Made by a program: the position numbers and the translations under genes. Below are positions 51,727 through 60,135 of a stretch of DNA of 64,000 nucleotides, piece after piece. The stretch is taken from the NCBI RefSeq assembly GCF_900089585.1, contig NZ_FLRH01000003.1, forward strand, positions 3,362,501-3,426,500, written 5' to 3'. The DNA is from Micromonospora sediminicola. Lineage in GTDB: Bacteria > Actinomycetota > Actinomycetes > Mycobacteriales > Micromonosporaceae. The number at the start of each line of letters is the position of its first letter. Position 1 is the first letter of the stretch. Below the pieces are notes generated by a model that did not search any database, was not told the DNA's origin, and saw only the letters and a list, made by a program, of their open reading frames with translations.

Positions 51727-51753
51727 CGGCGCCGGCCCTCCCGGCCGGCGCCG
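51727..51753 (+). terminator. Hairpin between ribonuclease and barstar genes
   Basis: Perfect 11-bp stem CGGCGCCGGCC/GGCCGGCGCCG with a 5-nt loop, 7 bp after the ribonuclease stop and 20 bp before the barstar ATG. May terminate or attenuate so that toxin and inhibitor are not strictly co-expressed. Confidence 0.65.
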
Positions 51754-51773
51754 GCTCCGGAAAGGACTGACCC

Positions 51774-52205
51774 ATGGGTGTCGCGCCCCCGCAGCCGCCG
51801 GCCTGGCTCACACTGGACGATCAGGCGGCGTCCGCGCCGGCCGGCGTGCCGGTCCCCGGCCCGGCCACCCGGACCCGGGCGGCCCTGCACGAGACGCTCG
51901 CCGACGCCCTGGCGCTGCCCTCCTGGTACGGCCACAACTGGGACGCCCTCGCCGACGCGTTGGCCGACCGGCTCGACACCGGGCCGCTCACCCTGGTCGT
52001 CACGGGCGCGGCGAACCTGCTCGCCGACGAGCCACCCGCCCAACTCGGCACGTTGCTCGACGTCCTCGGCGCGGTCGCCGCCGGTGGCCACGAGACGCTG
52101 CGGGTGGTGTTGCGTGAGCAGCCGGACCGGCTGCCCGCCCTGCGTGCCCGGATCGCCGCCGCCCTGGGCGGCCACGTCGGCGCCCCGCCCTCCGACGCGA
52201 CCTGA
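51774..52205 (+). CDS. Barstar family ribonuclease inhibitor
   Basis: 143-aa barstar-like protein. The core is RAALHETLADALALPSWYGHNWDALADAL, corresponding to the barstar helix that plugs the ribonuclease active site, then LTLVVTGAANLL and a C-terminal helix RALRVVL-like strand region. It lacks a signal peptide, so acts in the cytoplasm, protecting against the ribonuclease encoded 54 bp upstream before export. Barstar normally inhibits RNase Sa/barnase-type enzymes, supporting the pairing. Confidence 0.9.
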   Translation: MGVAPPQPPAWLTLDDQAASAPAGVPVPGPATRTRAALHETLADALALPSWYGHNWDALADALADRLDTGPLTLVVTGAANLLADEPPAQLGTLLDVLGAVAAGGHETLRVVLREQPDRLPALRARIAAALGGHVGAPPSDAT

Positions 52206-52726
52206 CCGCCTCGGCCGACGCTGTCCGCGGCGCCGCCGTCTGCGGCCGGGGTCCGGTCCGGCTCAGCCGCGGCTCGGCCCGACCCGGCCGGCCATGGCCC
52301 CGGTCCGGCCCGGCCGCGGCCACGTTGCCCTCGGTCCAGCGCGGCCTCTGATCCCGGCCTCACTGGTCGTCGACCCGGTCCGGTTCCGGCGCCTGATCCC
52401 CCCGGCTCTCGTCCGGAGGCGATGCCTGGTTCTCCTGCGGCCACAGCCCGCTGCCGAACCGGCCCGAGGGGCTGCTCGGTGGAGCTGAGTGGGCGGCATG
52501 ATCGCGCCTGCGGGTGACCTCGCCCCGCACGCCAGAGCCCTCCGGGAGAATGGGCCGACGTTCAGTCGATATACCGCTGGGTCATAACTATGACCCAGCG
52601 GTATATCGCTCTCGATGAGTGTGTCCAGCTGCGAGGCTACGGACAGTGAGTTCTCGGCCCGGAGTGCCGTCTTCGTGCGGTGTCCGTCCTCGCCCAGCAG
52701 CGCCGTTGCCGTGCGGCGGTGCCGGG
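52206..52726. other. Non-coding region between convergent genes
   Basis: 521 bp without a believable gene. The left 300 bp are extremely GC-rich with CGGTCCGGC-like repeats; the right part contains the striking palindrome at 52567-52608. No promoter is needed here since both neighbours end in it. Confidence 0.55.
52567..52608. repeat. Perfect 20-bp-arm palindrome
   Basis: CGATATACCGCTGGGTCATA and its exact complement separated by only AC. Far more symmetric and AT-rich than other hairpins here. Possible roles: bidirectional terminator, strong protein-binding site, recombination or mobile-element remnant. Confidence 0.9.
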
Positions 52727-53443
52727 TCAGTTCGGCTGGTCGAGGATGGCGCTGAACCGCTCCTCGGCGAGGTCGAGCTGGGCGAAGATGTGCCGCTTGA
52801 CCGGCGCCGAAAGCGGCGTGTCCGGCCGGGCGATCAGATCGCGGAAGACCGGCACCAGCGGCCGGTACTTGGCGGCCGAGGTCGCCACCTTGGGCCCGAC
52901 CGTGTGGATCACGCCCACGCCGTTGTCGGTGAAGTCCGACACCTTGATCACCCGCGCCCAGGGCTCGCGGTCGAGGCTGGCCGCCACGTGCTCCCGGTAC
53001 TGCGCGTGCCGATCCCGACCCGGGTCGTACGCCGGGTTGGTCACCGCCGCGACGAGCCGCGCCACCCGCGGGCCGAAACGGGCGGCGAGCGTGGCCAGTG
53101 CCGCCGCCGTCGGATCGCCCGCGCCGGCACCGGCCAGCTCGGCCGGGTGGTCCTCCACCGCGTCGTGCAGCAGCCCCGCGACGATCACGTCGACGTCGCG
53201 CACCTGGTAGTGGTGCATCATCCGGATCGCCACCCGGAGCAGGTGGTTGAGGTACGGCTCGCGGACCCGCCGGTCGTCGCGGTGCAGGTCGGCGGCGAGG
53301 TCGAGGGCCTCGGTCAGCCGGTCGCGGGCGGCCTCGTCGAACGCCTCGATCTCCAGCCGGAAACGGGCCAGCAGACCGGGCTCACCGTGGATCTCGGTGA
53401 TCGCGTGCATCGGCATCGTGGCGAGGTACGCGGGGAACTCCAT
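52727..53443 (-). CDS. HD domain protein, (p)ppGpp hydrolase-like
   Basis: 238-aa HD-superfamily phosphohydrolase without the synthetase or TGS domains of RelA/SpoT. Metal ligands: His in PYLNHLLRVAIRMM, HD in VIVAGLLHDAVEDHPAE and a later Asp in VIKVSDFTDNGVG; ARFGPRVARLVAAVTN matches the ppGpp-hydrolase (Mesh1/SpoT) helix. ATG 53443 selected with AAGGGACG upstream; the frame extends to 53506 without homology. It lies 56 bp after a STAND-like NTPase gene on the same strand and may act with it, or alone in alarmone control. Confidence 0.82.
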   Translation of the reverse strand: MEFPAYLATMPMHAITEIHGEPGLLARFRLEIEAFDEAARDRLTEALDLAADLHRDDRRVREPYLNHLLRVAIRMMHHYQVRDVDVIVAGLLHDAVEDHPAELAGAGAGDPTAAALATLAARFGPRVARLVAAVTNPAYDPGRDRHAQYREHVAASLDREPWARVIKVSDFTDNGVGVIHTVGPKVATSAAKYRPLVPVFRDLIARPDTPLSAPVKRHIFAQLDLAEERFSAILDQPN

Positions 53444-53499
53444 GCGTCCCTTATAGCTGATCTTCGCTCGCCGTGGATGTCGGCTGGCCGACGGCGGAC

Positions 53500-56400
53500 T
53501 CACCACCTGCGTCGCCGGGGTAGGTCACGCCACGACATCTGCCGCCAGAACCGCTGCAGGCCGGAGGTGCGCACACCCTGCCACGGCGTCCGGGCCCGGA
53601 GGGCGTACCACCGACTCGCCAGGTCGGCCTGCCGGGCGCAGAAGTTCTGATCCATCCGATAGCGCAGCGGTTCCCCCTTCGCCGGCAGGGGACAGAGGCG
53701 GAACGCGCAGTCGTCGAGACAGGTGCCGCCGGGCGCGCAGGGCTCGGCGCTGTGCACGCTGCGGTTCGGGTCGAGCGGGTCCCGGTCGCTGGTCAGGCAG
53801 GGTGGGAGGTCGCACCGGTCGGCCCGCCGCAACCGGGAGTCACGGGCCCCGGGTGAGCCACCGCGGTCGGCGAGGTTGAGCAACAGCATCACGTCGGCGA
53901 GGAGCCGCTCCGCCGTCGGCGTCAGGACGCTCCACCCCATCGAGTCCGGAATCCACAGCCGTTGCAGGCGGCGTACCTCCGGGGACGGGCTGCACGAGCC
54001 GACCCGGCTGGCCGTCTCACCCTCGTCGATCCAGCAGAAGCGCTCGGGCTCCCGGGTGACCAGCGCCGAGACGCACAGCCGTCCCACGGCGAGCAGGAAG
54101 GGGTGGGCGTCGCACCGCTTCCGCTCCGGCACCCCGCTGCCGGCGATGCGCAACCAGTGCTGGACCAGGCCGACCGGGTCGGCGCCGTGGCCACGGGCGG
54201 GGAGTGGCTCACGCGGGTCCAGCGGCAGCGAGAGCAGGGTCAGGGCCTGGACCAGGACGAGCTGGCTGTACCAGAACCGGGAATGGGTGAGTGCCTCCTC
54301 GGCCTTCTCGACGAGGAAGCTGCGATCCGTGTTCGGTCGGCCGAGCGGCAGCCGGCGGACATTGGCCGCGAGTCGGAACCCCTGCGCCAGGGCGATCTCC
54401 CCGGCGAGGCGCAGCCGGCGGCCCGCCCGGTGCGCGGCCAACTCGTCCAACCACTCGCGCAGGTAGCGCCCGGTCTCGGCGGTCAGGTCCTCGGGGGCCT
54501 CGACGTCGCGTTGGACCGACAGGTGCAGCAGGGGCGCCAGCCACCCCCGAAGCTGCTGGTCCCGTGCCAGCACCTCGCTCGCGGTGACGTCGAGGGACAG
54601 CGGCCCGAGGCCGTCGAGGGCCCGCAACGCCCGCGCGGCCGGCTGTCCACCCAGGCCTATCTCCCGGGCGGCGGCGAGTCGAACCCGGTAGGAGCCCTCC
54701 GCGCGAGCGAGGCGGAACAGCACGTCGTACGGGGGCGGTGGCGAGCAGATCGAGCCGCCCTCGCGGCGCCGCTGCTCGGCGACGAGTCGGGCCGCGTCCC
54801 CCCACCGTCGGACGAGGCTGAGCTTGGCCTCGTCGAGCGGTCGGTCACCGAGGTCGCCCTCCTCGAACGTTCGCCAGCGCGCCTCGATGTGCCGGGTGAT
54901 CCTGTCGTGATCCGGCGGGGAGGCCGCCACGTCGATCTCCAGGGCGGCGCCGTACATCTCCAACCGCCAACAGCTGTTCGGCTCCCGGTCGGCCTGCGTC
55001 ATCAGCCGGTGGACCAGCCCGCCGACCGGGCCTCCGTCCGGCAGGCCGAGGCGTCGCCCCAGGCGGCGGACGCCGCGTGCCGGCGGATCCCTGTGCTTCC
55101 ATTCGCCGGGGTCACGGGACAGCAGCGTCAGCGCGATGAGCAGTTCCTTGCTGGGCTGCCCGCGGAAGGACTCGTCGAGCAGGCGGGTCCGCACGTCGGA
55201 CGCCGTGAGGAACTGTTCGGCGAGGAACGCCTGGACGACCCCGTGCTGGAAGCGCAGGCCCTGCGGTTCGAGTCCGATCAGCGAGAACTCCGCCGCCGTG
55301 GTGACCGTGGTGACCAGATCGGCGCGTTCGGTGACGTCCAGCCGATCTCCGACCCGGTCCCGCAGCTCCCGGAACAGCACATGGTGCAGGTGGCTCGCAC
55401 TGGCCCAACCGCCCAGGTCGTCGTAACTGACGCTCAACGAGTTCCGGAGCAGGCCGACGCAGGCGAGGGCCGAGACCACATCGAGGACGTGCTGGCGTTC
55501 CGTCCGGTCGTGGGCGAAGTCCTCGCAGACGTACCCGTCCTCGACCGCGCTGCGCCAGGCGTGCAGCAATCGCAGCCGGACGGCCGACCGGTCCACCGGT
55601 CGGCTCGCCTCACCCGGGCCCGGCGTGCTGTCCAGGCCGTGCGGGAGCCGGCGGAAGCGGTGCAGGTCGCGGATCACCTTCAGGTACAGCGGGGACTCGG
55701 TGGCGTCGGCGTCGGCGATGAGCGTGGCGACGAGAGCCGAGCCGGCCACCTGGTCGTCGCTGCCCAGTCCGAACGTGAGGGCATGCCCTTCGCTCAGCGG
55801 CTCCAGGCCCACCACCACGGCCGGCATGCTGCGCAGCGGATCGTACGGACGGGCGGTCGCGACCAGTGGCAACCGGTTCTCGGCGGCACGGGTGAACGCG
55901 TCGCGCAACACGCTGTCGTGTTGACCCTCCCCGCCGTGGCCACCGGTCTCGCCGAGCTCTTCCAGCCCGTCGGCGAGCACCGCGACCTTGTTGCTCCAGC
56001 GCAGCTGTCGCCAGAGCCGGTCGCCCTGACCACCGCTGTACAGGTTCGGATCGATCCGGTCGATGAAGCGCTGACGTGCCTCCTTCTCGAAGTCCACGTC
56101 TGTCGTGACGTCCAGATCGCGGGCCCGCAGCGCGATCGGCACGATCCCGCGTCGGGCGAGTTCGTGAGCCAGCTTGACCAGGACCGCGCTCTTGCCGGCC
56201 CCGACGCCGCCCACCAGAACTATCGGGCATCGCACGTCCGGGTCGCGGATACGTTCGATCAGCACCTCGCACAACTCGTCGCGCCCCACCACGTCACCGA
56301 GCAGGTCGTTGGAGGTGCTGATGAGTTCCTCCGGCGTCCGGCGGGCGATGCGCTGGTAGGCCGGATAGACCCGGAACCGGGTGAAGAGGTAGAAGAGTGA

Positions 56401-56787
56401 CAGCCCGATCGGCACCGGGAGCAGCTTGCCGAGCCCTTCGGTGAGCTTCTGGCACTGACCAGCCGCGTCGTCGTCGAGACAGAACTGTCGTGTCAGCCAC
56501 CGTGTCGGGGGAAACGACCGGGGCGTCGGGTCGTGCGCCAGCAGGTTCCACAGCGGCAACAGCACCTGGGTGAGGAGCCAGACCAGCAGGAACCCGGCCG
56601 TGAAGAGGAAGAGCGCGTACCACCACCACGGCCGGTGCCACCAGCGGGCCGCCGCGGCCGGCCGGGCCGCCGACATCCGCTGCGCCTGCTGGGACCGGCC
56701 CGCGTACCAGGTCGTCGACCGGCGGACGGCGACGCCGACCCAGCTGCGCGGCGTCCACAGCCAGCCGCGCCAGAGCGGACCTCGCAT
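53500..56787 (-). CDS. Large membrane-anchored STAND/NACHT-like NTPase
   Basis: 1095-aa protein. Two hydrophobic segments (about 56-84 and 121-137) bracket a short extracytoplasmic Cys-containing loop; then DVVGRDELCEVLIERI, Walker A GGVGAGKS (193-200), Walker B VAVLADGLEELGE (268-280) and a sensor-like VATARPYDPL define a STAND/NACHT-type ATPase. A helical middle (about 390-560, LRFQHGVVQAFLAEQFL near 520) precedes a long alpha-helical repeat region. The C-terminus (about 985-1060) has seven or more cysteines (CDLPPC, CAPGGTCLDDC, RLCP, NFCAR), a possible metal site. ATG 56787 or GTG 56796. Function unknown; signalling or defence is inferred. Confidence 0.8.
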   Translation of the reverse strand: MRGPLWRGWLWTPRSWVGVAVRRSTTWYAGRSQQAQRMSAARPAAAARWWHRPWWWYALFLFTAGFLLVWLLTQVLLPLWNLLAHDPTPRSFPPTRWLTRQFCLDDDAAGQCQKLTEGLGKLLPVPIGLSLFYLFTRFRVYPAYQRIARRTPEELISTSNDLLGDVVGRDELCEVLIERIRDPDVRCPIVLVGGVGAGKSAVLVKLAHELARRGIVPIALRARDLDVTTDVDFEKEARQRFIDRIDPNLYSGGQGDRLWRQLRWSNKVAVLADGLEELGETGGHGGEGQHDSVLRDAFTRAAENRLPLVATARPYDPLRSMPAVVVGLEPLSEGHALTFGLGSDDQVAGSALVATLIADADATESPLYLKVIRDLHRFRRLPHGLDSTPGPGEASRPVDRSAVRLRLLHAWRSAVEDGYVCEDFAHDRTERQHVLDVVSALACVGLLRNSLSVSYDDLGGWASASHLHHVLFRELRDRVGDRLDVTERADLVTTVTTAAEFSLIGLEPQGLRFQHGVVQAFLAEQFLTASDVRTRLLDESFRGQPSKELLIALTLLSRDPGEWKHRDPPARGVRRLGRRLGLPDGGPVGGLVHRLMTQADREPNSCWRLEMYGAALEIDVAASPPDHDRITRHIEARWRTFEEGDLGDRPLDEAKLSLVRRWGDAARLVAEQRRREGGSICSPPPPYDVLFRLARAEGSYRVRLAAAREIGLGGQPAARALRALDGLGPLSLDVTASEVLARDQQLRGWLAPLLHLSVQRDVEAPEDLTAETGRYLREWLDELAAHRAGRRLRLAGEIALAQGFRLAANVRRLPLGRPNTDRSFLVEKAEEALTHSRFWYSQLVLVQALTLLSLPLDPREPLPARGHGADPVGLVQHWLRIAGSGVPERKRCDAHPFLLAVGRLCVSALVTREPERFCWIDEGETASRVGSCSPSPEVRRLQRLWIPDSMGWSVLTPTAERLLADVMLLLNLADRGGSPGARDSRLRRADRCDLPPCLTSDRDPLDPNRSVHSAEPCAPGGTCLDDCAFRLCPLPAKGEPLRYRMDQNFCARQADLASRWYALRARTPWQGVRTSGLQRFWRQMSWRDLPRRRRW

Positions 56788-56889
56788 GCGTCGCACCCCC
56801 GTCCGCGCGCCGCCGTACGGGCAGGAGCGAACAACCCTCGCCTCGGGCCGAGGCTAACCCGCGTCGGACCTGCGCAGCGGGGGTTTGCG

Positions 56890-57366
56890 TCAGCTGCTCG
56901 GGGTGAGGTGTTTGACCAGGCGTACGCAGGTGCCCTCCGGCGTACCGACGATGGTCGCCTCGTCCATCACCCGGGACATGATCAACCGCCCCCGGCCCCG
57001 GTCGCTGCCGTCGTCGCCGTCGGTCGGCCGCCAGCCGCCGTGGTCGCGTACCTCGATCTCCAACCGGTCGTCGTGCAGTTCCACCCGCAGCGTGGTGATC
57101 CCCTCGGGGGCGAAGCGGTAGCCGTGCTCGATGGCGTTGGCGCAGGCCTCCCCGGTGGCGATCAGGACCGTCTCGACGTCCCACTCGCCGACGCCCTGGT
57201 CGTGCAGCCAGGCACGCAGCCGTTCCCGCGTGGGTGCGAGCCGTCCGGGGTCGGCCGGCAGGTCGATGGTGAGGAGCCGGCCGGTCCCGCCGGTTGTCCC
57301 ACCCGCCACGTCCGGCCCTCCGTCCCGTGCCCGCCGCCGGGCCTGGGCACCCACTCGCGCTCTCAC
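56890..57366 (-). CDS. GHKL ATP-binding protein (RsbW/anti-sigma kinase-like)
   Basis: Up to 158-aa single-domain HATPase_c protein. N box TGEACANAIEHGYRF, G1 region EVRDHGGWRP and G2 GRGRLIMSRVMDEA are visible, with VRLVKHL closing the sheet. Such proteins act as anti-sigma factors/serine kinases or as output modules in actinomycete phosphosignalling. The start is uncertain: GTG 57366 gives an Arg-rich extension, while a GTG about 20 codons further in leaves the compact domain. 102 bp upstream of the NTPase gene, same strand. Confidence 0.85.
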   Translation of the reverse strand: MRARVGAQARRRARDGGPDVAGGTTGGTGRLLTIDLPADPGRLAPTRERLRAWLHDQGVGEWDVETVLIATGEACANAIEHGYRFAPEGITTLRVELHDDRLEIEVRDHGGWRPTDGDDGSDRGRGRLIMSRVMDEATIVGTPEGTCVRLVKHLTPSS

Positions 57367-57486
57367 CGCCCGATTCTCACCCTGTTGTCCCCGATCGCCG
57401 CCGAATCAATCCTCCGGCGGACAATCCGCAAAGGTGATCATCGCGCATCCGGCCTCGCATGTCAGCCGACCCCTCCGGGAACGGCG

Positions 57487-57521
57487 CCGGGCCGGCGCCG
57501 CCGGGGGAGACGCCGGCCCGG
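57487..57521 (-). terminator. Hairpin after pectate lyase operon
   Basis: 11-bp stem CCGGGCCGGCG/CGCCGGCCCGG with a 13-nt loop, about 25 bp beyond the pectate lyase stop. A competing nested palindrome (57482-57500) overlaps it. Confidence 0.65.
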
Positions 57522-57545
57522 TCGGTGCGGGGATCAGCGGTCTGC

Positions 57546-58889
57546 TCAGAGCGGCAGCCGACCGGCGCCGGACCAGGCGCCGACGACCAGCGGGACCAGC
57601 GGCGTCGGCAGCGGCGGGGCGGCCCGCAGGGTGGGTGTCCAGCCGGCGTCGCCGCCGAGGTCGGGGTCGTGCGCGGCGTTGTACGCGGCGCGCAGGTCCA
57701 CCGGCCGGGGCCGGCGCTCGCCCTGCCGCACCCAGCTGCCCCGCTCGGTCAGCGCGGTGCCGCCCCAGTCGTGGAGCAGGTCGGCGGGGTCCACGTCGTC
57801 GGCGAGGGTGAAGAAGTTGTTCTCCGCGTGGATGGCGGACTGCACGCCGACGCCGAGGGCGTACGCGAAGTCCGGCCCGCCGAGCCGGTAGTGGTTCTCG
57901 TGCACGTCCACCTGGCCGAACCGCACCCGGGGCAGCCGTTGCAGGTCGCCGTCGAAGAGGTTGTGGTGCACGCTGACCTTGAGCCGGCCGACGTCCGGGC
58001 CGACCGTGTTCGAGGAGCCGATCAGCATCAGCTTGTCCCGGCCGACGAACCGGTTCCAGGAGGCGGTGACCAGGCTGGCGGTGTGCGTGACGTCGAGTGA
58101 GCCGTCGTGCACCTGGTAGGGCCGGCCGAAGTGGACGGGCTGGTCCCGGTCCGGGTTGTCGCCGTCGGTGAACGTGTTGTGGTCGACCCACACGTGCTCG
58201 CTGCGCCGCACGGAGATCTGGTCGTACTGGGAGTTCCAGTTGCCGGCGTCGCCGTCGGTGGGGGACCAGGCGGGGAAGCAGTCCCGGGCGTCGGCCAGCT
58301 CCAGGTTGCGCACGATGACGTTGGCGACCCGGTCGATCATCAGGGTCAGCCCGGTCAGCCGGGCGCCGCGCAGCCCGACGATCGTGGTGTTCGAGCCGAC
58401 GTTGATCTGCGTCTGCCGGGTCTGGGCGGCCACCGACCGCACCCGGGCCGCCTCCAGCGGGCCGCTCGGGTCCACCCGGCCCCAGACCGCCGGGTCGTAC
58501 GCGGCCAGGTACGCCGGCAGCGAGTACTCCGGGTCGGCCAGGTCGGCGCAGTCGAGCGTCGTGCCGTCGGGTCCCTCGAAGCCGTCGACGGTGCCGGCCA
58601 CGTACACGATCTTGGGGGTGGCGTCGGCGGCGTTGGTGGCGTTGTCACCGCCGAGGGCGGCGACCAGCTCGGCGCGGGTGCGCACGACGCGTACCCGGTC
58701 CGGGGTGGCGGCCGCGCCGCCGGTGGTGCCGGCGCCCTCGGCGGCCCAGCCGTCGTTCGCCGGGAGCGGCTGGCGACCGAGCAGCTCGGCGGCGCGGGAC
58801 AGCCCGGCGGGCGCGGCCGGCGCCGGGGCGGGGACGGTGATCGTGAGCGCCGCGGCGAGGAGCGCGGCGGCGGCGGTTCGGGTTCGCAT
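57546..58889 (-). CDS. Secreted pectate lyase, polysaccharide lyase family 1
   Basis: 447-aa exported parallel beta-helix lyase. Signal peptide about 1-26 (AAAALLAAALTITVPAPAPAA). PL1 hallmarks are TTIVGLRGARLTGL, the calcium/substrate motif SEHVWVDHNTFTDGD and the catalytic-Arg segment LQRLPRVRFGQVDVHENHY. It cleaves polygalacturonate by beta-elimination outside the cell, making uronate oligomers for the enzymes encoded upstream. Last gene of the minus-strand uronate operon, 26 bp after the oxidoreductase; a hairpin follows. Confidence 0.93.
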   Translation of the reverse strand: MRTRTAAAALLAAALTITVPAPAPAAPAGLSRAAELLGRQPLPANDGWAAEGAGTTGGAAATPDRVRVVRTRAELVAALGGDNATNAADATPKIVYVAGTVDGFEGPDGTTLDCADLADPEYSLPAYLAAYDPAVWGRVDPSGPLEAARVRSVAAQTRQTQINVGSNTTIVGLRGARLTGLTLMIDRVANVIVRNLELADARDCFPAWSPTDGDAGNWNSQYDQISVRRSEHVWVDHNTFTDGDNPDRDQPVHFGRPYQVHDGSLDVTHTASLVTASWNRFVGRDKLMLIGSSNTVGPDVGRLKVSVHHNLFDGDLQRLPRVRFGQVDVHENHYRLGGPDFAYALGVGVQSAIHAENNFFTLADDVDPADLLHDWGGTALTERGSWVRQGERRPRPVDLRAAYNAAHDPDLGGDAGWTPTLRAAPPLPTPLVPLVVGAWSGAGRLPL

Positions 58890-58915
58890 GACTCGTTCCG
58901 ATCTCTCGACGGTGT

Positions 58916-60070
58916 TCACGGCAGATCCACCACGTACGGCCGGACCGCCCACGGGACGCCCGTCTCGGAGGGCAGCGCGCCGGTCCCCGCGGCGGTGCGC
59001 AGCACCGCCCCGACGCCCCGGATCACCCGGACCCGCTCGGGACCGTCGCCGACCGTCCGGACCAGGTCGCCGCCGAGCAGCGTCGGAACGGGTGCGTCCC
59101 GCAGCGCGTCCAGCACGGCGGTGAACGGCTCGGTACGCGCCAGCGGCGCGATCAGCGGCGCACCCGTCGCCCGGTGGTCCAGCAGGTTCGCCAGCAACCC
59201 CCGCCGGCCGGGCACCGCGCGGGCGGCGGGGTCGCCGGGCAGCCGCAGCCGGTCGGTCGGGTACTCCAGCAGCGCCTGTCCGCGCTCGCCGGTCACCAGC
59301 ACCTCCCCGGGGACGTGTTCCTCGGCGGCGAGGGTGAGCGCGGCCAGCACCGGCGGCCCGGTGTGCGGGGTCAGCCGCAGCACCGTGGTGTCGTCCACCT
59401 CGATCGGGCGGACCCGGTAGCGCTCCACCTCGACGCGGGCCGGGCGCACCGGCGCGCCGGTCACCGCCTCGGCGACGGCCAGGCACTGCATGAGCGCGTG
59501 CGCGAGCGGGTTGGCGAGCGCGCCGTCCAGCGCCGGGCGGCCGTCGACGGTGCGCCGTCCGGCCCAGGGGGAGCGGGCGTAGTAGGCGTCCGGACGCTGC
59601 CACGCGGCGAGCGCGGCGATGCGGTCGACCGGGCCGAGCCGCTCGAGCGCGCCGGTCAGTTCGGTCAGTGCGGCCGACCCGAGCGCCTGGAAGTTGACCT
59701 GCACGGCCCGCCCGGCGGACGCGGCGAGCAGCGTGCGGTGCTCGGCCAGGTCGAGCACCGGCGGCTTCTCCAGCAGCAGGTCCGCGCCGGCGTCGAGCGC
59801 GTCGAGCGCGATCGGCAGGTGGGTGTGCGGCGGCGTGCAGACCACCACCACGTCCGGCCGGGTCGTGGCGAGCATCGCCCGGTGGTCGGTGAGGACGGCC
59901 GCCCGCGGCGGGACCGGCGCGTCCGGTTCGACCTCCGGTGGGCGCACGTCGACGAGCGCGACCAGGCGCAGCCGCCCGGCCGCTTCCAGCTCCGCGATCG
60001 TCCGGCGGTGCCACCGGCCGTGCCCGTTCGCGCCGACCAGCGCCACCCGGGGCGGCCCGCCGCCGGTCAC
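58916..60070 (-). CDS. Gfo/Idh/MocA family oxidoreductase
   Basis: 384-aa NAD(P)-dependent sugar oxidoreductase. Rossmann part: RVALVGANGHGRWHRRTI at the N-terminus, VVVVCTPPHTHLPIALDALDAG and the LLLEKPPVLDLAEH lysine motif; the C-terminal alpha/beta domain contains VDGRPALDGALANPLAHALMQC. Probably oxidises or reduces a sugar or sugar acid in the pectin pathway. GTG 60070 chosen; GTG 60133 would add 21 residues that derive from a local 56-bp-offset duplication. Located between the uronate reductase and pectate lyase. Confidence 0.85.
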   Translation of the reverse strand: MTGGGPPRVALVGANGHGRWHRRTIAELEAAGRLRLVALVDVRPPEVEPDAPVPPRAAVLTDHRAMLATTRPDVVVVCTPPHTHLPIALDALDAGADLLLEKPPVLDLAEHRTLLAASAGRAVQVNFQALGSAALTELTGALERLGPVDRIAALAAWQRPDAYYARSPWAGRRTVDGRPALDGALANPLAHALMQCLAVAEAVTGAPVRPARVEVERYRVRPIEVDDTTVLRLTPHTGPPVLAALTLAAEEHVPGEVLVTGERGQALLEYPTDRLRLPGDPAARAVPGRRGLLANLLDHRATGAPLIAPLARTEPFTAVLDALRDAPVPTLLGGDLVRTVGDGPERVRVIRGVGAVLRTAAGTGALPSETGVPWAVRPYVVDLP

Positions 60071-60135
60071 CGGGCACCCCCGGCCCGTCGCCGCCGGCCG
60101 GGCACCCGCCGCGCGCCGCCGGTCACCGGGCACCC
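60058..60135. repeat. 22-bp direct repeat at the uronate reductase/oxidoreductase junction
   Basis: Identical 22-bp segments at 60058-60079 and 60114-60135, 56 bp apart. One contains the reductase stop, the other the oxidoreductase GTG; a third partial copy lies between. Looks like a small tandem duplication of an original GTGA overlap. Confidence 0.85.

Noticed and set aside
52206..52500. Possible CRISPR or satellite array in the GC-rich gap
   Set aside because: Only irregular CGGTCCGGC-like words; no fixed repeat length or spacers.
53962..56400. 812-aa plus-strand frame opposite the NTPase
   Set aside because: Composition shadow; the minus frame has Walker motifs and membrane helices.
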